Assembly: GCA_049999725.1 (NCBI GenBank)
Contig: JBNGIS010012307.1
Span: 1-56,709, forward strand
Source of the DNA: Haplomitrium mnioides
Lineage: Eukaryota; Marchantiophyta; Haplomitriopsida; Calobryales
Direction: 5' to 3'
Length of the DNA stretch: 56,709 nucleotides
Every line of letters starts with the position of its first letter. The first letter of the stretch is position 1. The translations under genes were made by a program, and so were the position numbers. The notes under the pieces are model-generated. The model ran no database searches, was not told the DNA's origin, and saw only the letters and a list, made by a program, of their open reading frames with translations. This document shows, one piece after another, positions 10,646-20,640 of this stretch.

Positions 10646-11185
10646 AACAAGATCTTCAAGACCAACAAGATCTTCAAGACTTTTGGCATACTACGGACAA
10701 CAACTCTTCAAATTTTGCATGATAATAATCTTTGATTCCAAAAGCCAAAGTAGTTTCTTACATGTGTAACTTGCCGATTTCTTTCTCATCAATTTAATTT
10801 CTTTGCACCACTAAGAAACAACAAATCTATTGTTGGATGCCCTTGAACAACAAAGTCCCATCTGTAGGATTCTTTTGCATATGATTTCAGATTAAATGGA
10901 AGTAAGGGAAGCTTGCTGTGATTCATCAAAATTCTCCAGCGCTAAGGAGCAGTCAGAGCTTGAAACAATCCTGTAGATTTTGTTGACGATGAGTTGAGTA
11001 CTTGGTTCGATGCGATTGTGATAGGATAGGTCGAGCTTCGTCCTATGCATGTTTTGGAAGGCGAGTGACGGATTTGTTTGCTAGCAAACATTTAACCTTC
11101 ATGGGATAGTGGATCCGATCTCCGGGAGAAGCTCTTGTTCTTGGGACTAAGTGGCCCTCCAGCAGGCACCGACCATAGGGACTCG
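10646..11185. other. Spacer with no recognisable gene
   Basis: Includes the imperfect duplication AAGATCTTCAAGACCAACAAGATCTTCAAGAC-type sequence near 10650-10680. Base composition becomes less AT-rich toward 11000, which foreshadows the gene-derived segment that follows. Confidence 0.4.
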
Positions 11186-11189
11186 TCGA

Positions 11190-13040
11190 GATTCTTTGTT
11201 TTTGGTGCAAAAAACGTCAAGCGATTGGACAGAGACAGCTCCTCAGCATAAGGCAGCAATTATGAGGTAGCTAGGTTTACTGAGACCCTGTCCTGTAAAA
11301 CTGAAGAGGAGCTTAAGGGCAATGAAAGCGTTTACTTGTTCATCAGATACCCACTGCCCCGTTTTCACAGTGTCCTCTGCAACACCTCTGCAATTTGGTC
11401 GTTACAAGTCGGTTGCAAATGACCCAGGAGTTCATTCTGTAGAAGAGTCGGATCGTTCGCACGAGTTTGGAAAATCTGTTAGCAATGAGGCACCTAGAAA
11501 ATCGCATTTTGAGGGGTACAATTTTGGTCTGCCTTCTGCTTTCAGAAGAGTGGTTGAGGCTGAGGTAGTTAAGGATGACCATAACAACACCGATGGTAAT
11601 CTGGATGAATCGGAGGTGGACATGAGTACTCCGATTGAGCTGTTGAGGGAAATATTTGGGAAACACGAATTTGAGAGTAAGCCTCAGCCGCAACCTGTTG
11701 AATCCTCTGGTAGGTCTAGGCATCCGCATCCAATCGGTGTGGAGTCGAAATTCGAAGAGCCAAACACAGGCGGTGGGCTTTCTAGAGATGTGGCGGCAGC
11801 AACTCCCGATGTGTCTATGGCCTCATTCAAAGTGCCTGGTAGTTGGAGCAGGTCCCCTCGTTTTGAAAATGTTACTTGTAGGAAAGAAGATTGCACGATA
11901 GATGTTTCACTGGCACCTTGGACAACTGGTGTTTCTAAACCCGCTGAGTCGAGAGCGAGTGCTGCTACCATTCCAGGATTGGAACCTTTCATTTTTGGAG
12001 CCTCAAAAAAATTAAAGGAGGTCTACCCGGTGTGAAAGTCGCAACCCCAGCTTTTACTCCCTTTGCTTGCGGTTTAAGTGCTACCATTCCACGATTGGAA
12101 CCTTTCATTTTTGGAGCCTCAAAAAAATTAAAGGAGGTCTACCAGGTGTGAAAGTCACAACCCCAGCTTTTACTCCCTTTGCTTGCGGTTAAGGTGCCAG
12201 GTCTAGTAGCGTGGATGATGAAAATAGTCGACCTGCACAGTTTGTATTTTCGGCTATCTCTGTCTCTGGCTCCGCAACATTGCCGGTGGTTTCAAGCCAT
12301 GGAAGACTTGGCACTGAGGTTCCCCCTATGGACAGAAAAGACCAAGAGAAAAAAGATAGTGAGGAGCATTTCTTCAATACTGATGTGACCTCCAATGTTG
12401 CAACTCAGATGCATGGATTTGGAGAGTGCCAACAGGTTCCTCGAGGGTTTGCCTCTTCTACTTCAAGCAGTTCATTTGAATTTTGTGCTAGCCGTGACCA
12501 TAGTAAGATATCTACTTTTAAGGAAGAAGAAAGGTAAGAAACAAGGCCGTTCAACAATGCTCAGAGATAAGAAAGGTGCAATAGAGACTGTTGGTGTTGC
12601 AACAAGCATGCCAGATGATGCTAGATCTCCCATGGACTTCTCTCCCAGGCGATCGACCCCACCACACAGTTACAGCAATGTTGCAGATACAGAGTTTCCT
12701 ATGCTGTGGGTGCCCACTTTTGATTCCAAAGAGGTGGAGGGACTGGAAGGTGGTAATGACTGGATTCACGACTCTGAAGTAGATATTGCAGTTGATATTC
12801 AACTTGAGTCTTGGATATAATGAAGAGGATGCAACTTGGGAGGGTGTTTCAAAAGGTGAGAATTGGTGAGGCAGGAAAGAAAATTCTCCAAGGAAAGTTG
12901 CAGGGAGGAATGGGAAAAGGAGCTTTGTTTGATGAAAATCATGCTCTAGTAGGCTATGATACGTTGCCACTTTCAGGGTCTCACTCTCTAATGAACAGGG
13001 GGTACCTTTCTCGAAACCTTGGATGGACAACTTCGTGAGG
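11190..13040 (+). pseudogene. Broken host-gene copy with FVFGA/FIFGA/FVFSA motifs (possibly TPR-DnaJ protein N-terminus)
   Basis: Successive frames encode FFVFGAKNVKRLDRDS (about 11185-11240), a 237-residue frame at 11322-12035 ending EPFIFGASKKLKE, then RPAQFVFSAISVSG (12235 on), KKKGKKQGRSTMLRDKK and ARSPMDFSPRRSTP to about 12820. Spaced F(V/I)FGA motifs, a basic KKK/R segment and an SPMDFSP motif recall the disordered N-terminal half of plant TPR proteins with a DnaJ-like domain. That assignment is from memory and uncertain; a nucleoporin-like FG protein is an alternative. Frame breaks occur at an A-run near 12010 and at about 12535, with stops at 12190 and after 12820. No TPR or J domain is seen. 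Higher GC than neighbours fits a captured or duplicated gene. Confidence 0.4.
11965..12190 (+). repeat. 116 bp tandem duplication inside the broken gene
   Basis: Two near-identical units start at CTACCATTCC (11965 and 12081) and end at GCTTGCGGTT (12074 and 12190). They differ at only a few positions (for example CCCGGT/CCAGGT). The period is not a multiple of three, so the duplication itself breaks the reading frame. Low divergence suggests it is recent relative to the pseudogene. Confidence 0.9.
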
Positions 13041-14395
13041 ATATGGAGGTGGCAGCTTGTCCAAAAGCTACTGATATAAAGGAGGGTTTGAATGGAGGAA
13101 GCTTTAGATCAAGTGTTGAATCTGGCAGTTCTGAAGTTCTTGGAGGTTCTTTTGAGATAGTTTTGGCATGGGTTTATTTCTTGATGTTCCTATAGGGTAG
13201 GATGTATCCTCCTCAGGTACCAGGAGACTAAGTGGAGGTAGTATGCTATCGGTGAGTCAAGGCATTAGGGAAGAGGGAGAGATTTGTAGCTGAAGGAAGA
13301 ATCATTTCATTCTCGGGAAGGCAGAGTAGTTATATGGAGGGACTCCTTGAAGAGATGTTGGACAGACAGAAAAATGTCCATGGTGTATTTGATGATGATT
13401 GATGGGGTTGTAAGAATCCCCATCTTTTGTTTGTAAGAATGCACAGTGTTGGATTGTTGGCAAAAGATTTCGAGAGGCTGTAGAGGCCTTTGATGAGCAA
13501 TTACAGGATGTGACCAACCCTGGGTAGGAGAATCTCAAACTAAATAGGGAGGCTGCACTGAAACTTTGTTGAGTGCATAGCAAGCCTTCCCTGTCGTGCA
13601 AGGATGGAGCTGGTTGTTCAAATAGGAAGGAGTTCATTTTGCCAGACATGGATCTACTGGTGTAGTGGAGTCAAATTTAAAGGATGAACGTTTTTAGCTG
13701 ATGTTGATGGAATATACTCTGTTTTGACACTAAGGTGAGAGTATACTCTGGGTTGAGAGGAGCAGCAGCTTAGTGATGCATTGAGTGAAAGGGACGGAAG
13801 GTCTTTTCAAGAAAAATAAGGTGCTCTTGCCTTAACTGAGATTCCAAAGAAAAGGGTTGTGATTGGAGCAAGGTACACTGGGTTGTTTGAAAGAGAATGA
13901 CTACCTCTGAGTCAACCGAGAATACACATGAAAGCAGATCCTACAGCTATGTGGCATCAAGAAAATAGACTTAACATGCCAGAGGATCGGCAGGCCCTCA
14001 AGTAAGAACAGACCAATCCTCCTCAAATTCCAGAATGCCAAAGACTGACTTGCTCTCCTGAAATCCAAGAAAGCCCTCAAAAGACAACCTCTTTGGATTT
14101 TTGAGAAAATGTCACCAGATCAAAGACGAACCTCCCAACTGAAATCGGGAAAATGAAAGAGGCATGGAAAGAGGGGAAACAGGCAGCGATCCAAGGAGGG
14201 AAGATGCAAATCTTACCCCCCTCGACCAGATTGAATTCCATCGAAATCTCCAGCGATCCTTATCTGGCATGACCAAAGAAGAAAAATAGTCATATCTTGA
14301 TCTCGGTTTGAATGATAATAAATACGTGTAGTTGATTGGGGTTTTTGCTTTTCTTGATACTAAGTAGTTTACGTCCTTTGATGTCAGGCTACGGT
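13041..14395. other. Degenerate gene-derived or unassigned sequence
   Basis: Short fragments such as GGLNGGSFRSSVESGSSEVL near 13083-13145 look like further coding remains of the preceding broken gene. Frames are interrupted every few dozen codons. Nothing beyond 13650 is recognisable. Confidence 0.35.
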
Positions 14396-14397
14396 TG

Positions 14398-14492
14398 TTT
14401 ACTCTCTTTACCGCACCTCACTGCCCGGGTGTACTCTTGGTTTTTTACTCTCTTTACCACACCTCTGTGTGCGGGTGTACTCTTGGTCTTTA
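14398..14492. repeat. 46 bp tandem duplication
   Basis: ACTCTCTTTACC begins at 14401 and recurs at 14447; both copies end in CGGGTGTACTCTTGGT. Two units only. Confidence 0.8.
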
Positions 14493-14796
14493 TGGCCTTA
14501 GGGCTGGCATGGGACTTTATAAGCGAATTCTGATTCTGGGTATAGCTGAAGTGAATCAAGTTTTGGATTCAATTAAAGAAGGTGAATGCACTGGGATGAG
14601 TTTTGATGTTTAACAGAGTTTTTGAAATATGAAGCACGGTGGGGAATGTAGAATCAGGTTAGGATGGAGAGAAGATGGGTCAAGCTTTATGGAGAAGCTC
14701 CCATCATTGCAGTTATACATGTAGAGATGGAATTGAAGGAAAACTAGCTAAGTAGGGAAGATAATTTGAACGTTGTACTCAAAAAGTGTTGTGGAG

Positions 14797-14934
14797 AATA
14801 TGGTTGTGTGTGGAGATATAACAAATAGGAGGATAGAAAGAGTCTTCTCCAAGTGGTCAAAGGGCAATATGGTTGTATCTGGAGATATAATGAATAGGAG
14901 GATAGAAAGAGTTTTCTCCAAGTGGTCAAATGGT
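14797..14934 (+). repeat. 69 bp in-frame tandem duplication
   Basis: Two copies (period 69, 23 codons) share AATATGGTTGT...GGAGATATAA and GATAGAAAGAGT...TTCTCCAAGTGGTCAAA. In the plus frame they read RRIERVFSKWSKG then RRIERVFSKWSNG. The frame is only about 66 residues and has no known family, so coding status is doubtful. Confidence 0.85.
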
Positions 14935-14949
14935 AGCAAATTGAAGGCT

Positions 14950-15990
14950 CTATTCTACAACCAACATTGGTAAGAAGAAGGCTAGATTTGTGTTGTTGGG
15001 TTTATGTTTGTAAATTGGTTGCAGATCTTGGTCCAAGAAAAAATATGATCTACATCGGAAAAAAGCAAATCAAGCCAAGGTTGCTTATGGGTGAGTTTGT
15101 TGCAAGGGGTTTAGGGCCCAAAAAAATGACCAACCTAAGTAAAAGTGGGTTGATCTTTTCGTACAAGTGGTGTCAGCAAATTTGTGTTAGGCAATTAGTT
15201 ATGCTTTGTTGTTACTTGTTGTGCATGAGTAGGAGAGGAAGGCTGGGTAAAGTGCAATGCATCATCATGGCTGAGTTTTCTTGTTACCTCTCGAGAGTGG
15301 CAGAAACTCAACATGAAAATAGTTGATCAAGATATGTTGTCAAGAACTGATAACACCAGTAGGGAGTTGTAGCATCTTGTCACTACCATACATGATGAGG
15401 TTGAAGGGTCAAAAACTTTGTGTTGACTCTACAAGGTGAAGATGGCACTGTGCATGTCGAGGTTATAGGTAGATGGTTTCTTAAGTTATAGAAGTTTAGA
15501 ATTCTCGATACTGTTATTGGAGAACTCAATAGACAATCACAAATTTTGTTCATGGAGTGTAACATAATACATAAAGAGAAATGTTGGACCTGTTTAGTCT
15601 TTGTAATGTGTTTTGTCTTCATCACACCCTTCTCTTTCATGTGTTGTTATATATGTAAACCATTTCATTGAATTCTCTCTCTTGTTCCAACATTCTCGCT
15701 TTATTGGTTGCATGTATGACAAGGGATTTATGAATTCAGCGTTTTGTGAACTTTGTAGAAGTGGTTTGGAGCAACCAATGGAAGCCAATAGAATAGAAAT
15801 AGTAGAGCAAAAAGAGTAAAGTGCAATGTTGGGCTCTCTCCTCTTTTCTTAACATTGATATAGTAGAAGTTTTAGGTTTTTTTTGAGTTCAAGGCAGACA
15901 TACTCAAAGCAAGTCTGCCCTAAACTCAATAAATATCTATCTTGCACAACGATTAACAATTATTTTGGCAACATGAAATTCTCCTCAATT
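14950..15990. other. Unassigned region
   Basis: Several short frames exist on both strands but none shows a motif or composition that I can connect with a family. It is probably decayed repeat sequence. Confidence 0.4.
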
Positions 15991-15999
15991 TCAAAATCG

Positions 16000-17122
16000 A
16001 TATCAGATCAAGTTTTTTCTTTATAAAGCTTTCGTTATAATGAACTTTCAATAAAGAATTATCATGTAAATGATATACCCATTCGGGTTTTGACCATGAT
16101 AAAGAACTCTTATGTTTGGCCGATTGATTAGGTCTATATGCAAATCCAGCCACTTGAAACAATGCATTGTCTTCAAAATCTTATACATCATCATAAGTAT
16201 TTTTCGGTTTCGAAAATTTGCTTTTTCAATATAGTGTTCCTTGACCACGACCATCTTTACCTCCTCTCCTTTGCTCATCTATAGAAGATCCTCCTCATCA
16301 AAATTCAGTGTGGAGAGTAAGGCATCTATCTTGAGTGTGACCCATTGCTTACTAGTGATTATATTGCTACTACCTTGATGATGCTTTTTGTTTCTTCCAC
16401 TTTGCATAATCTCTCTAAAAATGTGATCTCCACCACAAGTCTAGCAACCTAAGCGTTGACCAACATAGGATGACATGACCTTTTTCCCACTTGATTTTCC
16501 ATCTAATTGCATTCCAATCTTATGATTCTTTTGTTGGGATATGGATGTAGATAGAGATGCAAATTTTGGTATTTCCCTCTAAAAACCATCAAAAACTACT
16601 CTCTCATTCAAAAGGTTGAACTCAATTCACTCTAGCAATGTGAAAAAAATGGCTAAAGTGAATCAAAATCCCTAAGAATGGTGGCATCCCTTACTGTACT
16701 CCTCAAACCTTCGTCAAGAATGGCATGCCAAAACTAGACAGCTTTGTCAAAATTTTCACTCCACTTGTGACATTGATGAACCTTCTCATCTTCGTGTATG
16801 CTTCCCTGAAACTCTCTTTAGTCGTGCACTGAAACTCTTAAAGACTCTTCAACTTGTCGGTCTTGGCTATGTGGTAGTTATGTCTCAACAACTTGAAAAT
16901 TTCTACCACAAGGTTGAACATTGGAACGCCTCCACTCTCTATTGCACTCACAAAAATAGGTGTACTAACGGTACCTCCTACCACTAAAGCACAAATGCTA
17001 TGGCTATTGCCACTAGAAGAGGTAGTATATGTAGGAGGGTAATGGCCACATGCTCTTCCACTATATGTAATGGAGACGTAATCGGGTGACCAATGATGTC
17101 TCAATTCCTCAACCTCAATCAA
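16000..17122 (-). pseudogene. Possible retrotransposon gag relic
   Basis: On the minus strand the order is NYHIAKTDKLKSL, then (next frame) FQCTTKESFREAYTKMRRF, then GQRLGC-stop-TCGGDHIFREI, which resembles a CCHC zinc knuckle (CxxCGGDHxxRxC) with the last Cys lost. Downstream peptides (KQWVTLKIDALLS, KWLDLHIDLINRPN) could belong to the following region. Arrangement and knuckle suggest a gag polyprotein, but the similarity is weak and the frames are heavily broken. Confidence 0.3.
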
Positions 17123-18095
17123 ACTGGCCCGCTAGAATTCATGATAATAATCCGTTGGTGGCCATTCTAGATGCTAAAATAAACCCTCCATGTTGTGAAA
17201 GATGTATAATGCGTGCATTCTGGAGTGTTTACGAATCACACCATGAGTCAAACTCTAGGATGAAATCATCATATCAATGGTGCCTACTGTACTTGAAAAT
17301 CTTCTTGGGCCTTTTGTGGTCCTATATATCTCATCTATATCCAACAACAAAAGGGAACTTACGTGAGTGCTTGAAAGAGTTTCCTCTTCTTCATCCAACA
17401 CATTGTCGCTTACCACCTGATCAGTCGTTCTTACCATATATCCAAATTGTATGCCACTTTCATAGAACCCATATCACAATCCCTCGATCAATGGCTCTGT
17501 GTTGACCTTCAATCAACTTCAGTAATGTGTTGGTCTCCCTTGAGCAATGAGTCACTGTGAGAGCATAGTCCCTGCAAAAGAATCAGAATCGACGTAAAGG
17601 ATGCTCTTTTCGGCACAGTAAAAATAAAGGAAAGTGTTATTTCTTGAGTTTTGGGAAAAGTTATGAATATGGAAAAGAAATGGAGTATAGTAAAGTGTGA
17701 AGAAGAAGAAAGGAAGAAGAGGCTGTGATATAGGGTGAGAATTATTTTGAGGAAATAATAACAATAATAAAACTTAATCTAATTGTCGAGGGCCAGCCAG
17801 CCCCTATCTACATTTCTATCTATGTTTTCTATTTTTGTTTCGATGGACAGCTTGCCCAGAACTTGTGCTGTGGTAACTGTGCCTTGAACTTGGTCTGTCC
17901 AGGGGCAGAGAAGGAAGATGCGGTGGCCTTAGACCCCTAGGGGGGATGCCTCTCGAAAGAACAAGAGAGGGGGTTACTTTTATATATGTACAAGTCTTTT
18001 TAGAGGTGCTTATGGGATATATAGCAAGCTTCTGGTAGAATGTGAATGAGAAGAGTGTTGCGAAGGAGGATCCGCGAGGAAGATCGATCTGCGAG
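17123..18095. other. Unassigned region
   Basis: No recognisable gene. Around 17870-18000 the sequence becomes less AT-rich, with a CCCCTAGGGGGG palindrome near 17933-17945 and a TATATATG-type motif near 17982. Confidence 0.4.
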
Positions 18096-18105
18096 CTGAT
18101 CAATG

Positions 18106-18186
18106 ATGAAGCAGATGTTCAACATGACGGATATAGACAACAGTGGAAGAATTACGTTTGAGGATTCAGCTGCGGGATTAATTAAG
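18106..18186 (+). pseudogene. EF-hand fragment resembling a plant calcium-dependent protein kinase
   Basis: The frame encodes MKQMFNMTDIDNSGRITFED followed by SAAGLIK. The 12-residue EF-hand loop is D-I-D-N-S-G-R-I-T-F-E-D, with ligand positions 1, 3, 5 and 12 conserved in type. The pattern LKxMFNxxDxDNSGxITFEEL is that of the first EF-hand of plant calcium-dependent protein kinases and their relatives. Only about 27 codons remain; no kinase domain or further EF-hands were found on either side. Likely a captured or shattered exon. Confidence 0.55.
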
Positions 18187-18189
18187 GGG

Positions 18190-18720
18190 TGCCTATTCTT
18201 CGACAGCGATCTCGAATACTATCGGGAGATGACTTCATAACATCGGAATGGTGTGAGAAGTAAAATAGCATTTTCAATGGTTCATCCCTGATGCAGTTGG
18301 TCGTCTTGAAGTTATTCGCGTTAACAGAGGAAAATATGAAATTTGAGGAAGATGAGGATCTGTCCCTTACCAAGAACACGAGTAAGAGCATGTCGCGTGG
18401 CTGAGAATCAAATGAAGAGAACGAAGTGCTGAAGGAAAAATTCGAATTCGGGAGGAAGTTCTTCGTGTTGGTGGGCAATCGAACAAGAAGAAGCAATCGG
18501 AATGCCGCAGCGGGAGGAGCAATTGAAGTAGAGATCTAGGGAGGCTCTGGCTGAGAGGAATTGATCGCTGGGATTCGACAGGGGTTCGGGCTGGAAGAGA
18601 TTAAACAACGAAGCGAAAGGAATGCAGCGCCTGGGCGAGACTCGACAGAAGGAGATCGCTGCTCTAGAGGAAGAAAATCGATGAAACTTAAAAATTTAAA
18701 TTTAAACTTGGAAGAATGAA
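18190..18720. other. Unassigned, no motif
   Basis: Less AT-rich than its surroundings, with short purine-rich frames on both strands (for example ESNEENEVLKEKFEFGRKFF on plus). No family recognised; it could derive from the same source gene as the EF-hand fragment. Confidence 0.35.
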
Positions 18721-18724
18721 AAGG

Positions 18725-18985
18725 ATGTTCCGTGATCCGAGGGGAGTCCGTCGTCTGTGGAGAGTCCGTGAAGGAAGGGTCCGTCGTTTGTGAGGGGAGT
18801 CCGTGAGTCCGAAGAAGGCTTCGGAGCTCCGCCTTCCGATGTGGGGAGCCCCAGTTAAGGGGGTTCTGATTTTCTTTACGAAGTGGGGTACCCCGGTTAC
18901 GGGGGATTTAGTTTAGTGTCCGAAGTGGGGATCCGTTGTGGAGATCCCGGTTTAAAGGATTCCGATGTGGAGTTCCGAAGTAGAG
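18725..18985. repeat. GC-rich irregular repeats with palindromic cores
   Basis: First part: repeated GGGGAGTCCGT between 18737 and 18812. Second part: three diverged units (18837, 18879, 18920) built on CGAAGTGGGG..CCCCGGTTA, each centred on a palindrome-like GGGGAGCCCC, GGGGTACCCC or GGAGATCCC. Local GC is well above the surroundings. No coding sense is apparent. Confidence 0.6.
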
Positions 18986-18989
18986 AGAC

Positions 18990-20640
18990 TGGTTAGGAAG
19001 GTCACTTTCCGAGGAGTTCGACGGGCTCAATATTGACGAAGCGGTGATATTTGAAACGACGACTTATTGGTGTTTCGCGGGGGAAAAGAGAAAACGACCT
19101 CGAAGAGGAAGTTTAATGGCGAAATGGTGATAAATCAGAATTACGGTATAAAAATGGGAAGTCGAACCGAAAGTTCGAAAGTTCGGAAGGGCGAAACGAC
19201 TACTCTACGAAAGTTGAAAAGTTCGAGGTTGAAGAGGAAGAGTTAGTGAAAGTTCGAAAGTTAGTATAAGGACGAATATGAGTAGTTAGTTCTTATTGTG
19301 AGCGGAAGGCATGTAAACTAGTTAGACGAGTTGATTTAGTTTAAAAACCACCTGTGAGTGGTTAGTTCTTATTAGGAGCTTAAGGAGAAAAAGTTAGTTT
19401 CCTGGGGGCAAATGTAAAATGTGTAAAATAGTGAGTTGGCAGTTAGATTTTGCAGAACAGGGAGAGGGGTACAAGTTGGTTGTCGAGCTCCTGTTCTGAA
19501 GTTCTCATTGTACATGTGTTTTGCAAGAAATATATTGAGTGTTCATGTCTGTGAGGTCTCCTGCTCATTTTTCTTTATTGCAGATTTGTGAGGAGCAGTT
19601 TGAGGATGGGGATGAATTCAGAAACTAGAGTGGGTTGATGCAACTTTTGCAGTTGGCAGTTGGAAGGATCAGACAAGTTTTCATCAGGGGAGTGCATGGA
19701 GGGAGTTGCCTGAGGTGTTTCTGTTGGTGGAATTGAAGTCTGAGTCTCAGATTGTGATTGGAGAAGGTTTGAATGATCGATCAATTCTGTTATGAGTTCT
19801 GATCTGTCCTGTGTGTTTGTTAAATTTGTGAGGAGAGGACCTGCGGTGGTTTTCCAGTCAGTGGAGTCTGGGTGGGAGATTGTAGCAGAACAAGGAAGTG
19901 TTCAGGTTTGTGTGTGCCTAGGGACTAGGTGGGCATTTCACAAATAAACAGAGTTATCGGTGATTGGAGGAGCAGCACTTGGATGTGAGACCAGGTGGGT
20001 TGTTCCATAGCTGTGTTCTCAGTGCAGAGCTCTGGGATGTCTTGGGTTGGAGTGGCCTGAGTGTCTAATTTGAGGGGAAGAGAAAGGTTGTAACGAGGGT
20101 AGGTATGGGAGTGTTGGTGTGAGAATTTCAAGCAGGTTGGGTAACTGGTTGCTTGGGAATTCTCTAATACAGCTTCTGTTTAAAATCAGCCTGTACAGCA
20201 ACTGTCTTGTTCTAGAAATGTCAGTCATACAGTCTGGGTAGTCCTGGGTTTGTGTCCTGTGTGTGGGGTTGTTGTGAAGTAGTCAGTATTTTTGTGTTTG
20301 GTTTTGTAGGAGGAAGGTTGTCAATCCTAGAGTGGAGAGCGGTCCATCTCTAAACTGATAGAGTGCAGTTTCAGAACTCTTTAAAGAACCTGGAAAGTTG
20401 ATAAAAGTGTGTCAAGAGCAGATTTCTATATAGATCTTACGTGGTTCGGCCTCGGGTTGTTCTTTTCGGGGTTGGAATGTTGCTGCTTCGCTACGACAGT
20501 CACTCAATCAACTTACATATTGGGTTATTGCCACTGAGCCACTTCTCCACAAGTCTAGTTGGTGTGTGCGAATTGGCACAAACATACCCTTCTTTCTTCT
20601 CTAACATGGCACACTCCCTTGTCAAACTTTAGTTGGCTGG
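18990..20640. other. Possible LTR or leader remnants
   Basis: Contains GAAAGTTCGAAAGTTCG-type short direct repeats (19180-19260). Near 20436-20452 is CTTACGTGGTTCGGCCTC, a phrase I associate with plant retrotransposon sequence; I could not find a matching partner LTR. No protein-coding domain is present. Confidence 0.3.

Noticed and set aside
11343-11992. Minus-strand open frames over the FVFGA gene copy
   Set aside because: They are antisense to a longer plus frame with repeated motifs.
17933-17945. CCCCTAGGGGGG palindrome as an operator or terminator
   Set aside because: A single short palindrome with no linked gene; chance cannot be excluded.
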